From Desmodesmus armatus (Eukaryota > Chlorophyta > Chlorophyceae > Sphaeropleales > Scenedesmaceae), in contig VIIQ02000614.1 in the NCBI GenBank assembly GCA_007449985.2, positions 434,001 through 498,000 on the forward strand: 64,000 nucleotides of DNA, read 5' to 3'. Below are positions 41,990 to 53,425 of this stretch, in pieces. The notes beneath the pieces were generated by a model. That model was not told the DNA's origin. It saw only the letters and a list, made by a program, of their open reading frames with translations, and ran no database searches. The position numbers and the translations under genes were made by a program. Position 1 is the stretch's first letter; each line of letters starts with the position of its first letter.

Positions 41990-42470
41990 AAGGCAGGGGG
42001 GCTGTCTGCCCCCCTGGACCCCCGCCACCAGTACTGCTGTTGTGCTGCAAGAGAGGCAGCAGCACCACACAAATACACTTGCTAGACCTGTAAGGCAGGG
42101 GGGCTGTCTGCCCCCCTGGACCCCCGCCACCAGTACTGCTGTTGTGCTGCAAGAGAGGCAGCAGCACCACATAAATGCACTTGCTAGACCTGTAAGGCAG
42201 GGGGGCTGTCTGCCCCCCTGGACCCCCGCCACCAGTACTGCTGTTGTGCTGCACGAGAGGCAGCAGCACCACACACATACACTTGCTAGACCTGTAAGGC
42301 AGGGGGGCTGTCTGCCCCCCTGGACCCCCGCCACCAGTACTGCTGTTGTGCTGCACGAGAGGCAGCAGCACCACACACATACACTTGCTAGACCTGTAAG
42401 GCAGGGGGCTGTCTGCCCCCCTGGACCCCCGCCACCAGTACTGCTGTTGTGCTGCAAGAGAGGCAATGCC
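41990..42470 (+). repeat. 102 bp tandem repeat, five units (left arm)
   Basis: Units begin near 41991, 42091, 42193, 42295 and 42397. Each holds a G-run/C-run palindrome (GGGGGGCTGTCTGCCCCCC), a GACCCCCGCCACCAGTACTG block and an AGGCAGCAGCACCACA block. Long open frames on both strands arise only from repetition of the unit, because 102 is divisible by three; they are not genes. Confidence 0.9.
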
Positions 42471-43519
42471 AGCAGTCAATGCCGGCGGGGGTCCAGGGGG
42501 GCAGACAGCCCCCCTGCCTTACAGGTCCAGCAAGTGCATGAAGCAAAGTTGTGCAGTAACACAGGCAGTAATAGCGGGGGGCAAGGGGGGCGGCTAGCCC
42601 CCTGCCTTACAGGACCAGCAAGTGTTTGAAGGTGGATTGGAGTGCAGCAACACGAGAGAGTGGTCGCAGGGGGCAAGAGGGGGGGGGGTACAGGTCCAGC
42701 AAAGAAGAAAAGACATATAGAAGATACCAACTGGGCAGTTGTGCTATGCACTAAGCACATGACAACAGCAGATGATGCATGCTGGCATCAAAGTTACGTC
42801 GGGGACGGAAACTGGGCTGCCTGCCCCTTACTTCGACGGGTATGCGGACGGAAGGGAGCCCTGCTTTGCAGCAAATGACAGTTTATATGTACTAGGGACT
42901 GGCTGTGCTTAGCCCCGATGCAGATTTTAGGATAAGACAGACACTTTGCGTACTCGGTACTGGACCTGTCGCTGCAACAGTCATTTTCAAATCTAGGGTT
43001 TAGGGGTGCAACACAGCTGTTGGGTACAGCTGTTTGGTTGATGCTGTGCTTCAAGGCACATAAGAGCAGGCAGTATGTGCTGCTCACTTGATCTTGCAAA
43101 GCAGGGCTCCCTTCCGTCCGCGTACCCGTCGAAGTAAGGGGCAGGCAGCCCAGTTTCCGTGGCCCTACGTAACTTTATGTCAACTGCCAGCATGCATCAT
43201 CTGCTCTTGTCATGTGCTTGGTGCATAGCACAGCTGGCACTCCCTATGTCCACACATACACTTGCTGGACTTGTAAGGCAGGGGGGCTGTCTGCCCCCCT
43301 GGACCCCCGCCACCGGTACTGTTGTGCTGCACTGCTGCACTCTTGGCAAGAGAGACAGCAGCACCATACACATACACTTGCTGGACCTGGACCCCGCGAT
43401 TACTGCCTGTCTTGCTGCACAACATTCATTCAGGCACTTGCTGGTCCTGCAAGGCAGGGGGGCTAGCCGCCCCCCTTGCCCCCCGCGATCACTTTGAAGT
43501 GTTGCTGCACTACAGTCAA

Positions 43520-43860
43520 TGCCGGCGGGGGTCCAGGGGGCAGACAGCCCCCCTGCCTTACAGGTCCAGCAAGTGTATGTGTGTGGTGCTGCTGTCTCTC
43601 TTGCAGCACAACAGTACTGTTGGCGGGGGTCCAGGGGGGCAGACAGCCCCCCTGCCTTACAGGTCCAGCAAGTGTGTGTGTGTGTGGTGCTGCTGTCTCT
43701 CTTTTAGCACAACAGTACTGTTGGCGGGGGTCCAGGGGGGCAGACAGCCCCCCTGCCTTACAGGTCCAGCAAGTGTAAGTGTGTGGTGCTGCTGTCTCTC
43801 TTGCAGCACAACAGTACTGGTGGCGGGGGTCCAGGGGGGCAGACAGCCCCCCTGCCTTGC
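43520..43860 (-). repeat. Tandem repeat of about 100 bp, inverted (right arm)
   Basis: Four units (starts near 43524, 43622, 43723 and 43822; spacing 98-101 bp) are the reverse complement of the left-arm unit. The right array has fewer, more variable units, so the arms have diverged by copy-number change since the palindrome formed. Confidence 0.9.
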
Positions 43861-44252
43861 AGCTTCATGTTTTGATGCAACATAAGGCAGTAAAGTGTAG
43901 ATTCTTGCAAGGACACGTGGAAAACGATCTTCAATTTGTCGACATAACCAGTAGATCGCCATCACCACGCGGCCTGCCCGCGGCCATGCTACAGTCTGCG
44001 CTAGAAAACGAATTACATCCCTGATACGTCTTGTGTTGGTCTTCGTTGTCTATTTGCAGTGCCTTCTTTGCGTACATGTAGCAGTTCGATGTCCACGACG
44101 CTACGGCCTCTGCCATCCGGCCTGCTCCGACCGTGCTGCAGCCCGAAATTGCAAACGAGCTTGACATACAATCATACAACCAGTCAGGTGCTCCAAGACC
44201 ACAGCTGTCGCCACTCTTTTTCATAACAAACGGCATTACACATTTTATTACT

Positions 44253-44330
44253 CAAAAAGTCACACAGAATATTACACAAAAAGTCACACAGAATATTACA
44301 CAAAAAGTCACACAGAATATCACACATTTT
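44253..44330. repeat. 24 bp minisatellite in the right terminal arm
   Basis: About three units of AAAAAGTCACACAGAATATT ACAC lie between the right terminus and the gene-like block. The left arm has only a short AATAAATGTGTAATAAATGT stretch at the matching place, so this array expanded after the arms separated. Confidence 0.85.
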
Positions 44331-44385
44331 ATCACACTTCTGTTCGGGCCACAGGCTCTCCGAAGGATTCTCCTTCTCCGAGGAT

Positions 44386-45869
44386 ATAGATGCTCGTGCA
44401 CTGCATGCATTGTGCGCAAGTGCTGTACAGGTGCATGGAAGCTCTGGACTCAACGAGTGCGCAACAGATGCACGCTTTATTGTGTATAGACAATAATTAG
44501 GCCTATATCCACTGAGTTTTGTTTTTGGCAATGCTGATGCTGCGCCACGTCAGCCGCGTCCCGAAGGTCACAAGGCGCCCGTAGAGTATTAGAAGACTCA
44601 CGCATCTTTTTTTTCCAAATAAAATCTTACCCACCTTGCCACATCAATGCTCATAAACACTATCATGCGTAACAGCAACCAGCAGCTGGTTCTGCAGATT
44701 GCTCGCTATCTGCAATCACACTCGATCAAGCAGCTTCCGACCATTATATGATTGCACAGTGTTTATATGTTTTACTTGATATATCTGCATGTGGTTTCCT
44801 GGGGCGCAACGAGATCTTCTCCTGCTGTAGATGCCAGCAGGTGCGCACCAACACTCTCCACTGTTAGGGGCCCTTAGTCGTCCAAACTTCGATGCTAATG
44901 GCACATGCACATGCAGGTGCGACTATTCTTCTGCCGATTGCCACTGCAGGTCTGCAGGTTGTATCAGGTTGCAGTGTCTGCAGGATGGAGCTCCATCGCG
45001 TGCCTCCTCGAGTACTCGACTAGCTAGTCTTCCCAGTCACCAGCAGCAGCAGTGGATGCATGATGCATGCAGTGTTCATGCTTGTCACGTTCAGGGATTA
45101 CATGCACATGCGCATGCGCATGTGCATGCACATGCACATGACCATGAACATGCGCAGGCCTTGTTATGGTGGCTAGGGGGAGGCCGTTGGCTCAAAGGGT
45201 GGTGCCAGCTTGCTGGGCATGTCTGCAGGAGCCCTGGGGAGTGGCCGGCTAAAAACAGCCCAACAACAAATAATTATTTTTTTTGCGAAAATGAGGGGAG
45301 TATATATGTGGGTGCACGTCAAGAGCCTGCACCTGGGACACCTAGCCGCCAGCATTGGCTCACCCTACCAACCAATGATGTACGTACCGTGACGATAGTC
45401 GGCAGATAGACTGGTCTTCAGGGCCAGTTTGTGTCAAGTACGAGAGGCCCCAACACGCATAGGGACCAGCGGGGCAACAGCAGAGCGGAAGAAACACAAG
45501 GCACAGGAGCGCAAGGCAACACACAAACGGCAGAAGGCTGCGGCAGCAGCATTGCATTACATTGCATCCCGAAACTCTTATCGTTGCTGATGTGGTAGGC
45601 AGCTTTTGCCGCTGTGGGCAGTATGCAACACTTAGTCAGCATTCTACCTGCTGCTGCATTGTGCACAAATTATTATCGGAAGCAGTGCTGTCACTGCACC
45701 ACCACTGACCCTCCTGCTGCTGAGGAGCGCTTGCCATCAGCATGCTTGCACTGCGCCTCACCACCATGCATGATGCTGCACGTCTGCAGGTCTACCCGAT
45801 GGACCATCCGGTGAGTCATGATGACGCAACCTCACTGACGTCATGAGTCATGATGCCGCGGGGGTGCGC
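44386..45869. other. Unassigned DNA with fragment D of the Cys-rich repeat
   Basis: 45290-45360 encodes YMWVHVKSLHLGHLAAS and 45465-45550 GATAERKKHKAQERKATHKR; both match islands of fragment A. Near 45660-45730 lies QCCHCTTTDPPAAEERLP, related to the CTSQCRCC island. 45095-45150 is an alternating CATGCGCATGTGCATG purine-pyrimidine tract. No intact gene. Confidence 0.4.
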
Positions 45870-46590
45870 CTATGCCACCCATTTCTCCTCCCTGAATCAC
45901 GGTTTCCACGTTGAGAACCCCTGCACGTAGGACGCCTAGCAGGCTTTGGCTGGCTAGCAGCCTCCACCTGCATTGGGGCCAGCGGCGCCAACAGCAGAGT
46001 GGAAGAAGCGCAAGGCACACGGGCACAAGGCAACATAGAGACAGTAGAAGGCTGCCTGGCCTAGCCAAAGCGGCGGTCACTGACGGCTGAAAGGGCCAGC
46101 GTAATGTGGTGCGGCCTGGACTTGTTGAGGGAAAGTGCATTTGAGGCTAGAGCGAGCTTGTGATGTGGCGCGCTTCGCCGGCTTGATGCAGTCGTGCGGC
46201 TATTGCAGTACAAAAGGTTGCGGCGTCCGCCTGTACATCCCGTCCCCTGGTACCTTGCGCACGGCATTTTCTGCTAGTACTGGGACTACAGTCGAGTTTC
46301 GCAGCTTGACAGCAGTTCTTGGCAGCTCAACAGCAGATGCAGCCGCTTGGCTAAAAAAGGTGTGCGGGCGGGTTCATCAATAGTGTGCAAGCCGCGTTGC
46401 CAACAGCCATCGCCGCTACGGCTGCGCCAACAGCTCCAAATGCCAATGCAGCAACACCGCCAACTGCCTCATCCAACAGGTATCAAGTGGGTATTGTGGT
46501 AGGGGACTGGAGCACAAAAGGAGCGCTGGTGGTCACTACACAACCCAGCAAGGGAATAATTAGTTGTGTTGCTTGCTCACGAGCGCACTA
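45870..46590 (+). pseudogene. Degenerate Cys-rich coding repeat (fragment C)
   Basis: The best-preserved piece is the frame from 46135 to 46383: SCGYCSTKGCGVRLYIPSP, then FSASTGTTVEFRSLTAVLGS and STADAAAWLKK. It bridges two islands that are separated by a stop in fragment A. Further on, YGCANSSKCQCSNTANCLI (46400-46460) parallels the Cys-rich tail of fragment A but in another frame. Upstream islands (AEWKKRKAHGHKAT) are interrupted by stops. Confidence 0.45.
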
Positions 46591-47600
46591 GGGGTTAACC
46601 CCACTGTGCACATGGTGTTGGCAGATGGCGGCGCTCAGAGGGCACATTGCAACTGCCTTCGCCCGCAACATCCTTCATGCAGTCTACAGATCTGTAGATA
46701 TACACTGCTGGCAGCAGCCTGAGAAGTACAGCAGACCGATTGAGATATCGCTGTTTGTGCCTGCCTCCTCAGGGGTGGGGGCACAAGGGGACACCTGCTG
46801 GCGCTCTCCTTACGTTCTGAACAGCAGCAATTTGGCCAGAGGACTGATGTGGCTCGCTTGCAATTTGCCAGCACTGGTCCCAGCATGTTTGAGGCGAGTG
46901 TGGCACCAAGTGCTGGCCTGTGCCAATCATGCAACAGAAGGCTTGCATGCACAGCAGGGTGTCCCAATGGCACGTGACAGAAAGTGTAGCATCCCTGGTG
47001 AAAACACTCTGGCGAACAACAGTCCACTGGCTAGCTAGCTTCAGCAAGGGACGCAGGCCTGACATTGATGTGTCAACCTGGCGTTACCCTCCTCTTCACC
47101 ACGTCACAGGTCAGGAACACATCAGGTAGTTGCATGCTTACATGTGAGACAGTCTGTCTGAGTCCCCCAGCTTTTGTACGCAGCCGAGGCCTGCATTGCT
47201 GTGCTTGCTACCTGCTTGTGTGCAGCAGAACGACATCCCGCATATCAATCACCACATTACTTGAACATAGCAGTGTGTGAGCTGGCTTGCAGAGTGACAG
47301 CACATCCATGCGGGGTGTTCCCTCCCTCGACTTGCACCAGTGCGCCCATGCCGAGGTGGCCAGTATACCATCTTTCAGTTACCATACGGTGTGTCCAAAA
47401 TGTGCTTTCCGGTCGTCAAATTGAAAAGAATGCCAACGGGCGTGAACTGGGCCCTAAACCTTGGAACCGCGCGACCACATGGAGCGCCTCAATAGTGCCG
47501 GCAGTGGAGTGTCTCTTCATTCCAAAGTCAAGTCTACAGCCGCTTACGAAAGCACATTCCTACATACAGTCCACTTGTGCTATCGTAAGCTACGGAAAGA

Positions 47601-48712
47601 ATGAACAGCCTTTGGGTCGGAGCGCTGGTTTGTGTGCTGGCAGTCTGGCCTGTGAAGGCTATCAAGGACTACTTCTACGGCCTGGAGTGCGCAATGGTGA
47701 GTGTGGGGGGCTCATTGTTGACAGTACAGTCCGCTGCCCGCACAGCACAGCAGCATCACAGTTCAGCTCTAGCTTGTTGAGAGCACAGTTCAGCTTCAGC
47801 AACGGGGAATCAACCTTTCAAAGTTTGCAGCAGTAAACAGTAGCATCGTGCATTGAAAAGGCGCAGCGTGTGGCTGCAATGCACTCGTTGTTACCGAGTG
47901 ACTCTGTTAACAACACTCCTCGTGGCATGGCTGCTGACACTGCTTGCTCTTGTTTTATTTGCTGTTCACAGGTGAATGACTTCAACGACAAAGACGACAT
48001 CACCATTGATTCCGAGGCCAAGGCGGCAAGTTCCAAGGCCTGCCAGGATGCCGACATCATCGACAACCTTTTGGAGGAGGATGTGGACGCTGTGGTGACC
48101 ATCTCCATTCCCAGCCCACGCAAGGACATCACGCCTCCGGCCACCCCCCGTCAGGCAAGCCCCCAGCCACAGCAGCCCATCCCCGCTGTCAAGCCCATCC
48201 TCCGCGTGGCTGCCCCTGCACCCGAGCCCCAGGAGCCCCTGCAGTACATCGCCAAGTCCCTGCCCCAGCTTCACTACCGGTCCTATGCTGAGCTCAACGA
48301 CTCCATGGTGCCGGCCATCTACCTTCCCAGGGAGACCTCTTCTCGTTGCGGCTGCAAGGCCTGTTCAAGCGTGTGGCCTGTGCACCTGGAGCAGCAGCCC
48401 TCCCACTTCTTTCACCTGGAGGTGGGCTTTGGGGGTGACCTGATGCTGGGCACCCGCCGTGTTGCAGGGCTGCCCTTTGCTGCAGAGGCTGGACTGCGTA
48501 TGGGAGACACTCATGTCGTGGGCGTCACCTGCTCCCAGACTACAGCAAATGGCATGAGGCAGTACAACTACGCACCATGTGGCAGCCTGAGGGCAGCAGC
48601 GTTTGCGGAGGATGAGCTGTTCGAGAACCACACAGACATCCTGGGAGTGATTGCGTCAGCAGCAGGCGAATGCCAGCAGCAGCGCAAGGCTCTCACCACC
48701 GATGCCTTCTAG
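47601..48712 (+). CDS. Putative secreted protein, duplicated family, copy 2
   Basis: Exons 47601-47696 and 47972-48712 are the same lengths as in copy 1 and encode 278 residues. The signal peptide reads MNSLWVGALVCVLAVWPVKA. About twenty residues differ from copy 1, clustered in the Pro-rich linker (KPILRV and PEPQEPLQYIAKS) and near the C-terminus (MGDTHVVGVTCSQTTANG, NYAPCGSLRA). Intact frames, splice sites and cysteines in both copies argue that both are functional. The TGTAA that follows copy 1 is altered to TGTGA here; the next TGTAA is at 49435. Function unknown. Confidence 0.8.
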
Positions 48713-49944
48713 GTGACAGTGCTGCCTGTTTGCTGGAACCAGCAAGCAGCGCAGCCTGTTGGGCTGTTTACGGAGTGACAGTGTTGCCTTGTTGCCCGAA
48801 ACGGCAAGCAGTGCAGCCTGTCAAAAAACAGCCCTGTCCTGCATGCTGGAACCAGCACGCAGGGCAACCTGTCTCCAACCCAAAATGGTGTCTTTCGACA
48901 CCACCATACCCCTGGAAAGACGGTTACGGGCTGCTTTGGCTGTTTTCCTGACTGGTGATCCAAATCCATACTGCCAACTCAAATGTGAACCGAGTGTCTC
49001 TCAGCACTAATGAAACTCACCCTCTGCACATGCGTTGACACTCTGCTGCTTTGTGAGCAGCTCTTGCACAACCAGCATTTGTGTGTCAATGTCGCGCTTG
49101 CTGCATGGCTTGCATGGCTTGCAACACACCACCCACCATGTGCTGCACCTGTGGTACACCATCTACAGGCTGTGGCAGGTGCAGTCGGGGTTGGTCCAAG
49201 CATGCATATGCATCACTGACCTGTGTATTTGCAAGATTCCGGGTTGAGGGTGTGTTGGGGCCCTCATTGCAGGACTGGGTCAAGCGCTGCATGCATTTAA
49301 GCCTTGACAACTTACCCAGCAGTGCTGGGTCTGAGCTGGTCAGGAGACTGGCCGGGCATACGTGCATGCAGCCTGGTGCATGTCATCTGCCTGCATCATA
49401 TAGGCTGCAACATAACATTCATCTGTACCATAGGATGTAACATGTGGTTGCCACAGGATTGTTCAAAAGCTTGAGTATTTTCTACATCAGCATGACTGTG
49501 TTGTAGCAGTTGCATGCATGCGGCAGCGAACAGGCCTCAGCATTAGCCTAGAAAATCAACCATGTGTGTGTATGTTGACCAGTATCCTACAGCTTGAACA
49601 CACACAAACAAACAAACAAACACAGCAGCCACAGAGCACCCCTGCCATCATTCCTGGCTGCTGTCAGCAAGATGTCCGCAGGAAAACTGCAGGCACGAAC
49701 CAGCAAGACACCAGTCCCACAGTCTTTACAGCAAAAAAACATGCAAGTCAGAAACTGCAGCGGCGCTGCGTGTAGTGATCGATTGAACAGACACACACCA
49801 ACAGCTTCCAAACATCCCATGTACATCAGAGCCACACAAACAGAATACACAGACGAACAGCAGCCAGCCTAAACTGTGGGAAGATACGAAACACCCAGGC
49901 GCTGCAAGCTGGGCCCATACTGCAAGCACTGTGCAAGGGCACAG
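48713..49944. terminator. Downstream regions of secreted copy 2 and CSN4
   Basis: The two genes converge here. Duplicated DNA continues to about 49470. A minus-strand TGTAA (plus-strand TTACA at 49726-49730), about 215 bp past the CSN4 stop, is the likely CSN4 polyadenylation signal. An ACAAACAAACAAAC run lies at 49600-49622. No exon was recognised. Confidence 0.5.
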
Positions 49945-52900
49945 CTACGCTGCTGCTCCTGGTGCTGCTGCCCCTGCTGCCGCATTCAGTGTGTCCAGAA
50001 TATTGTCCACCTTTGCACAGACACCAGCCACCTGCTTGTCCCACTGCACCAGCTGCTCCAAGCTGTCCTCAAAGTAAATGAGTCCCTCAACCTGGTCAAT
50101 GCGCCCGCTTAGCCGCCCCTCGCCAATCATGTCTGCTGCTAGCGCCTCGGCCTTGTTGGGAGCCACATTCAGCAGCGTGCCCAGCTCCTGTGCATGGCAT
50201 CGACAGCAGTGGATAAAAGTCATTGAGTGGCAGCAGGCGCGTGCTGATTGGGAAACAGATGGCCAGGCAGCAGGGGGGATACTGTGTAAGACACTTGGAA
50301 GGACACTTGAGTGTGCTGGCATGCATGTGCTGACACTTTCGGCTGATGAGCAGAGCTGCCACACTGTCACGTGAGGACTGACAAGCATGCATCCGTAAGC
50401 ATGGGCGGAGCACTTGCCCTGCAGCCACCACTATTGCAAGCTCACGGCTGCCTAGCCGGCTTGCTGTATAGAGGAGGCTGGGGGACTCACCGCCACTGTA
50501 ATGTTGTTGTACAGTTTGCTTGCACTGAGCAGGTTGTGCTGCATGACAGCCTTGGCCAGCACTGTGGTTCCATCAGGCAGCAGTGCCATCTGGTGCTGCC
50601 GCAGGGTGGACTTGAAGGCCTCAACCTCGTTGCTGTGTGCACACAGGCAGAACACAACACACAGCACATGCCGATGAGCGCGACGGTAACTGACACATCC
50701 CACATGACAGCCCAGTGCTGAGTACAGGATGGCTGGAGGACTAATACACATGTGCTTGGAAGGCTTGGTGTCTGTGGTGTAACGTCACATCCAGCCAGCA
50801 AGCAGGTAGTAAGAACCAACAGGAAGATGATGGGCCTCGCACACCCAAAGCAGCAGCCGAAGCCCTCCTCACTTGCGCAGGATCCTCTCCAGGTAGACCT
50901 TTTCCAGGAAGGGGAAGACAGGGAGCTTGGCGCTGCGCTCATCCTTGTACAGCTGGGACAGCATGCGGCTGCGCTGCGGTCCTGCTGCTGCCAGGATGGT
51001 GCAGGTGATGGCGTTGTTGAGGGCATCTGCAGGACATGAGGAAGCGCGGCATGTGGCGGTGATTGTATACAGTGTACTGCGGCGCAGCGTGTCAGCAGCA
51101 CCACCTTGGTAGTGCAATGCTTGCAAGTGTCATGGCAAGGCGCGCACGTGCGCATGCACTGAGACAGACACTGCGCTCTTGCATGCATGCCATGTCGCGG
51201 ACGTCACGGCACATGCTTGAAACTCAACATGCATGCAGGGACAGCTGCACTCATGGCCGGCAAGTGGCGTTGGATTGTGCATAGCAACTTGTCTCACTCA
51301 TGAGGTCCTCCTCTGATATGGCCTTGTCACCCAGCTGCCGTATGCTGATGCTGCTGAGCTCATAGTACCGGGAGGCAGCGTCAATGAACCTGCAGCAACA
51401 CAGCCAATGCAAGGGTGTCAAGCAGATGGCCTGCCTGCACACTAATGTGCCAGCAGGTTTGTGGCCGCCTGACACACACTTCACCCACCCGTGGCGATGA
51501 GCTGTGTATGTCAGATTGAGGCCTTTGCATGGCAGTGTCTCCCATCAATCTTCGCCACACCACACCGCACACCACAGCACAAGCACCCACAAGACACTCC
51601 AACTTCTGATGCCGCTGGGAGCATCACCGACACACCTACCCCTATTGTTTGGCCTCTGCCGCTGCTGCTAGCATCAACCCTCCCTCGCACTACCAGCCGC
51701 CCTCAGCAGTGTCCAAGACTCCCCAGCAGTCCGTCACACGCTGCAGTGTCCCCACCCTCCCACCTGCGCTTTGCATCCATGATGCGTGCATAGCTGGTCT
51801 TGTACTGCAGCTCCAGCTCGGGGTCCTTGGCCCCTGCTATGAGGCTGGAGGCCTTCTTGATGAAGGTCTCAGCAGACACTGGGTCATCATCCTCAAGGTA
51901 CAGCATCGCAATCTGGATGAAGATCTTCAGCTTGTACAGTGAGTCAACAGTGCGCACGCCTGCGGCAGCACAGGACACAAACAGAGACATGCATACGCAT
52001 GCTTTGATGCGCTCCACTGCTAAGACGACGGCGGAATGTTTGAAACCCAAGCAACCAGCCAGTCAGCCCTAACTTGACCAGCAACCCAGGCCAAATAGGT
52101 GTTGAGTCCAGACACAGGGGCTTGGTCTCCAGGTGCTGATGCACAGCAAGGCGTCAGTGTCAGGTCAATGATGCCACCCTTGCCAACCAACTACTTGAGG
52201 TGCTGCTGCAGCCATGCAAGCCCGCTACGCATGCAGTGCGCCCAGCACATTGCACTGGCTGACGGAGCCCATGCGCCCATCCCACTCCTGCACCCCAGCC
52301 ACCCAGCTATGCAGGTGTGCTGACCTGAGTCCAGGTCGATGCCCTGCAGGACCTGAGCGGCCTTGGTCCACTCCTCCTCTGTCTCCAACACCTTGGCTAG
52401 GTGCTCACGGATCTGCTGGCTCTGCTCAGGATAGGACACAGCCCGGGGAGCTATCTTGGTCAATGCACTGCAGGGGTAGGGGTGGGGGTGGGCGGGTAGC
52501 ACGCAAGGGTGGTGGCTTGGTTCGTGGAGGAGAAGGCAGGGTCAGGGGGCCGTTTGGAACATGTGATGCCAAACACTGTGACTGTACTGTTACTGTAACT
52601 GATGCCGGGTTGGCAGGGATGCAGAGCACAAGACAGCTGTGCGAATCATCTGCATGATATCTTGGACAACCCGCTCTTTGGCTGCAGAGTACAGCTGTTT
52701 TGTTGTCCTCGGCTGTAAGCTACAGCTGATTGCGTTTGGGTGCAACTAGGCACATGCATGTGGGCCTGGCAGCTGTATAAATGGCAAAGTAGTGCACAAA
52801 TCCTGGCTGACCCGTAGAGCTGCTATAACCATTCACCGCTGGCCAATGATGGAGAGCTGTTATAGACTAGCGCAGCTGCCGTGCCAGCACTCTACCCTGC

Positions 52901-53425
52901 ATCTCACAGAACCAAACCTTGGGCATGGCAGGTTGCTACTCACTGGTTTGCCACTTCCTTGTGCACATTGGCTGGCAGCTTGGGCAGCTCTTCTGCAACT
53001 GCTGTGAGCAACTGGCGCCCCATAGGTAGGTAGAAGCCCTCGGCCAAGACTTTGACAGGCAGAGGCACAGCAGCAACAATGGTGCTTTGCTTGCATCAAT
53101 GACCTGAGGTGACGCGCCCAACCCCTCTGCTGATGTTGGTCAAGCTTCTTATGTACAGCTATTGTGGCACCGGCAGCCAGTGTTCAGCTGCTGCAGGCTG
53201 GAAGGCTGCGTGAACGCTGCATGGACGCTGCAGCATGACCAGCAACACCAGCCAAGCTGCGGTGAGAAGTGCTTGTGCTTAATACTCACTGTGCTCCACA
53301 TAGGCGTTTATGTCTGCCTCAGATGCTGCGGCTATTAGTTCTGCCAGGAGCTTCTTGTACTGCTCTGTCTTCTCTTTCTGATCCTCCAGGGTCTGCACAT
53401 GCCGCAGACGTTCCTGTACTGACAT
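49945..53425 (-). CDS. CSN4: COP9 signalosome subunit 4
   Basis: Eight exons: 53290-53425, 52944-53049, 52325-52467, 51764-51959, 51298-51389, 50873-51026, 50491-50632 and 49945-50187. They total 1212 nt, 403 residues, close to plant CSN4. The COP9 signalosome removes NEDD8 from cullins; CSN4 is one of its PCI-domain subunits. Landmarks are LEDQKEKTEQYKKLLAELI at the N-terminus, the MGRQLLTAVAEELPKLPAN helix, EEEWTKAAQVLQGIDLDSG, IAMLYLEDDDPVSAETFIKK, TILAAAGPQRSRMLSQLYKD and VMQHNLLSASKLYNNITVAE in the winged helix, then GRIDQVEGLIYFEDSLEQLV. The tail is a short Ala/Gly stretch. Exon 2 must begin at 53049 (AAG acceptor), because the stronger-looking CAG at 53012-53014 would break the frame and remove the conserved MGRQ. 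Start: ATG 53425. Confidence 0.96.

Larger units (their letters stand above)
41528..44385. mobile_element. Giant palindromic (foldback) element, 2858 bp
   Basis: The two ends are reverse complements: ATCCTCGGAGAAGGAGAATC at 41528 matches the strand-reversed right end at 44385. Pairing continues inwards for about 1.3 kb per arm, with blocks such as GGCCGCGGGCAGGCCGCG (left about 41867, right about 43968) and GGGGCAGGCAGCCCAGTTTC (right about 43138, its complement near 42820). The unpaired centre is about 42875-43095. Each arm carries tandem repeats of about 100 bp and gene-like sequence (SADCSMAAGRPRGDGDLL in both arms). No transposase was found. The structure fits a foldback or Mutator-like non-autonomous element. 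I could not confirm a target-site duplication. Confidence 0.85.
45870..49470 (+). repeat. Segmental duplication, copy 2
   Basis: The second copy of the block at 36100-39660, in the same orientation about 9.5-9.7 kb downstream, with the palindromic element between the copies. Alignment resumes after small indels throughout the upstream region and again downstream of the gene (AAAATGGTGTCTTTCGACAC at 48882 and 39291). Copy 2 has about 110 bp of unrelated sequence, with repeated GTGACAGTG(C/T)TGCC units, directly after the stop codon. Confidence 0.85.

Noticed and set aside
41847..42629. Long overlapping open frames on both strands (165-210 codons) over the tandem repeats
   Set aside because: They result from a 102 bp repeat whose length is divisible by three and that lacks stops; all three readings are equally repetitive and have no domain.
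41990..43860. Repeat array resembling a CRISPR
   Set aside because: The units are adjacent with no unique spacers, occur in inverted arms, and lie in a eukaryotic nuclear genome with no cas genes.
53012..53014. CAG acceptor for CSN4 exon 2
   Set aside because: It would give the wrong phase and delete the conserved MGRQ residues; the acceptor ending at 53050 restores both.
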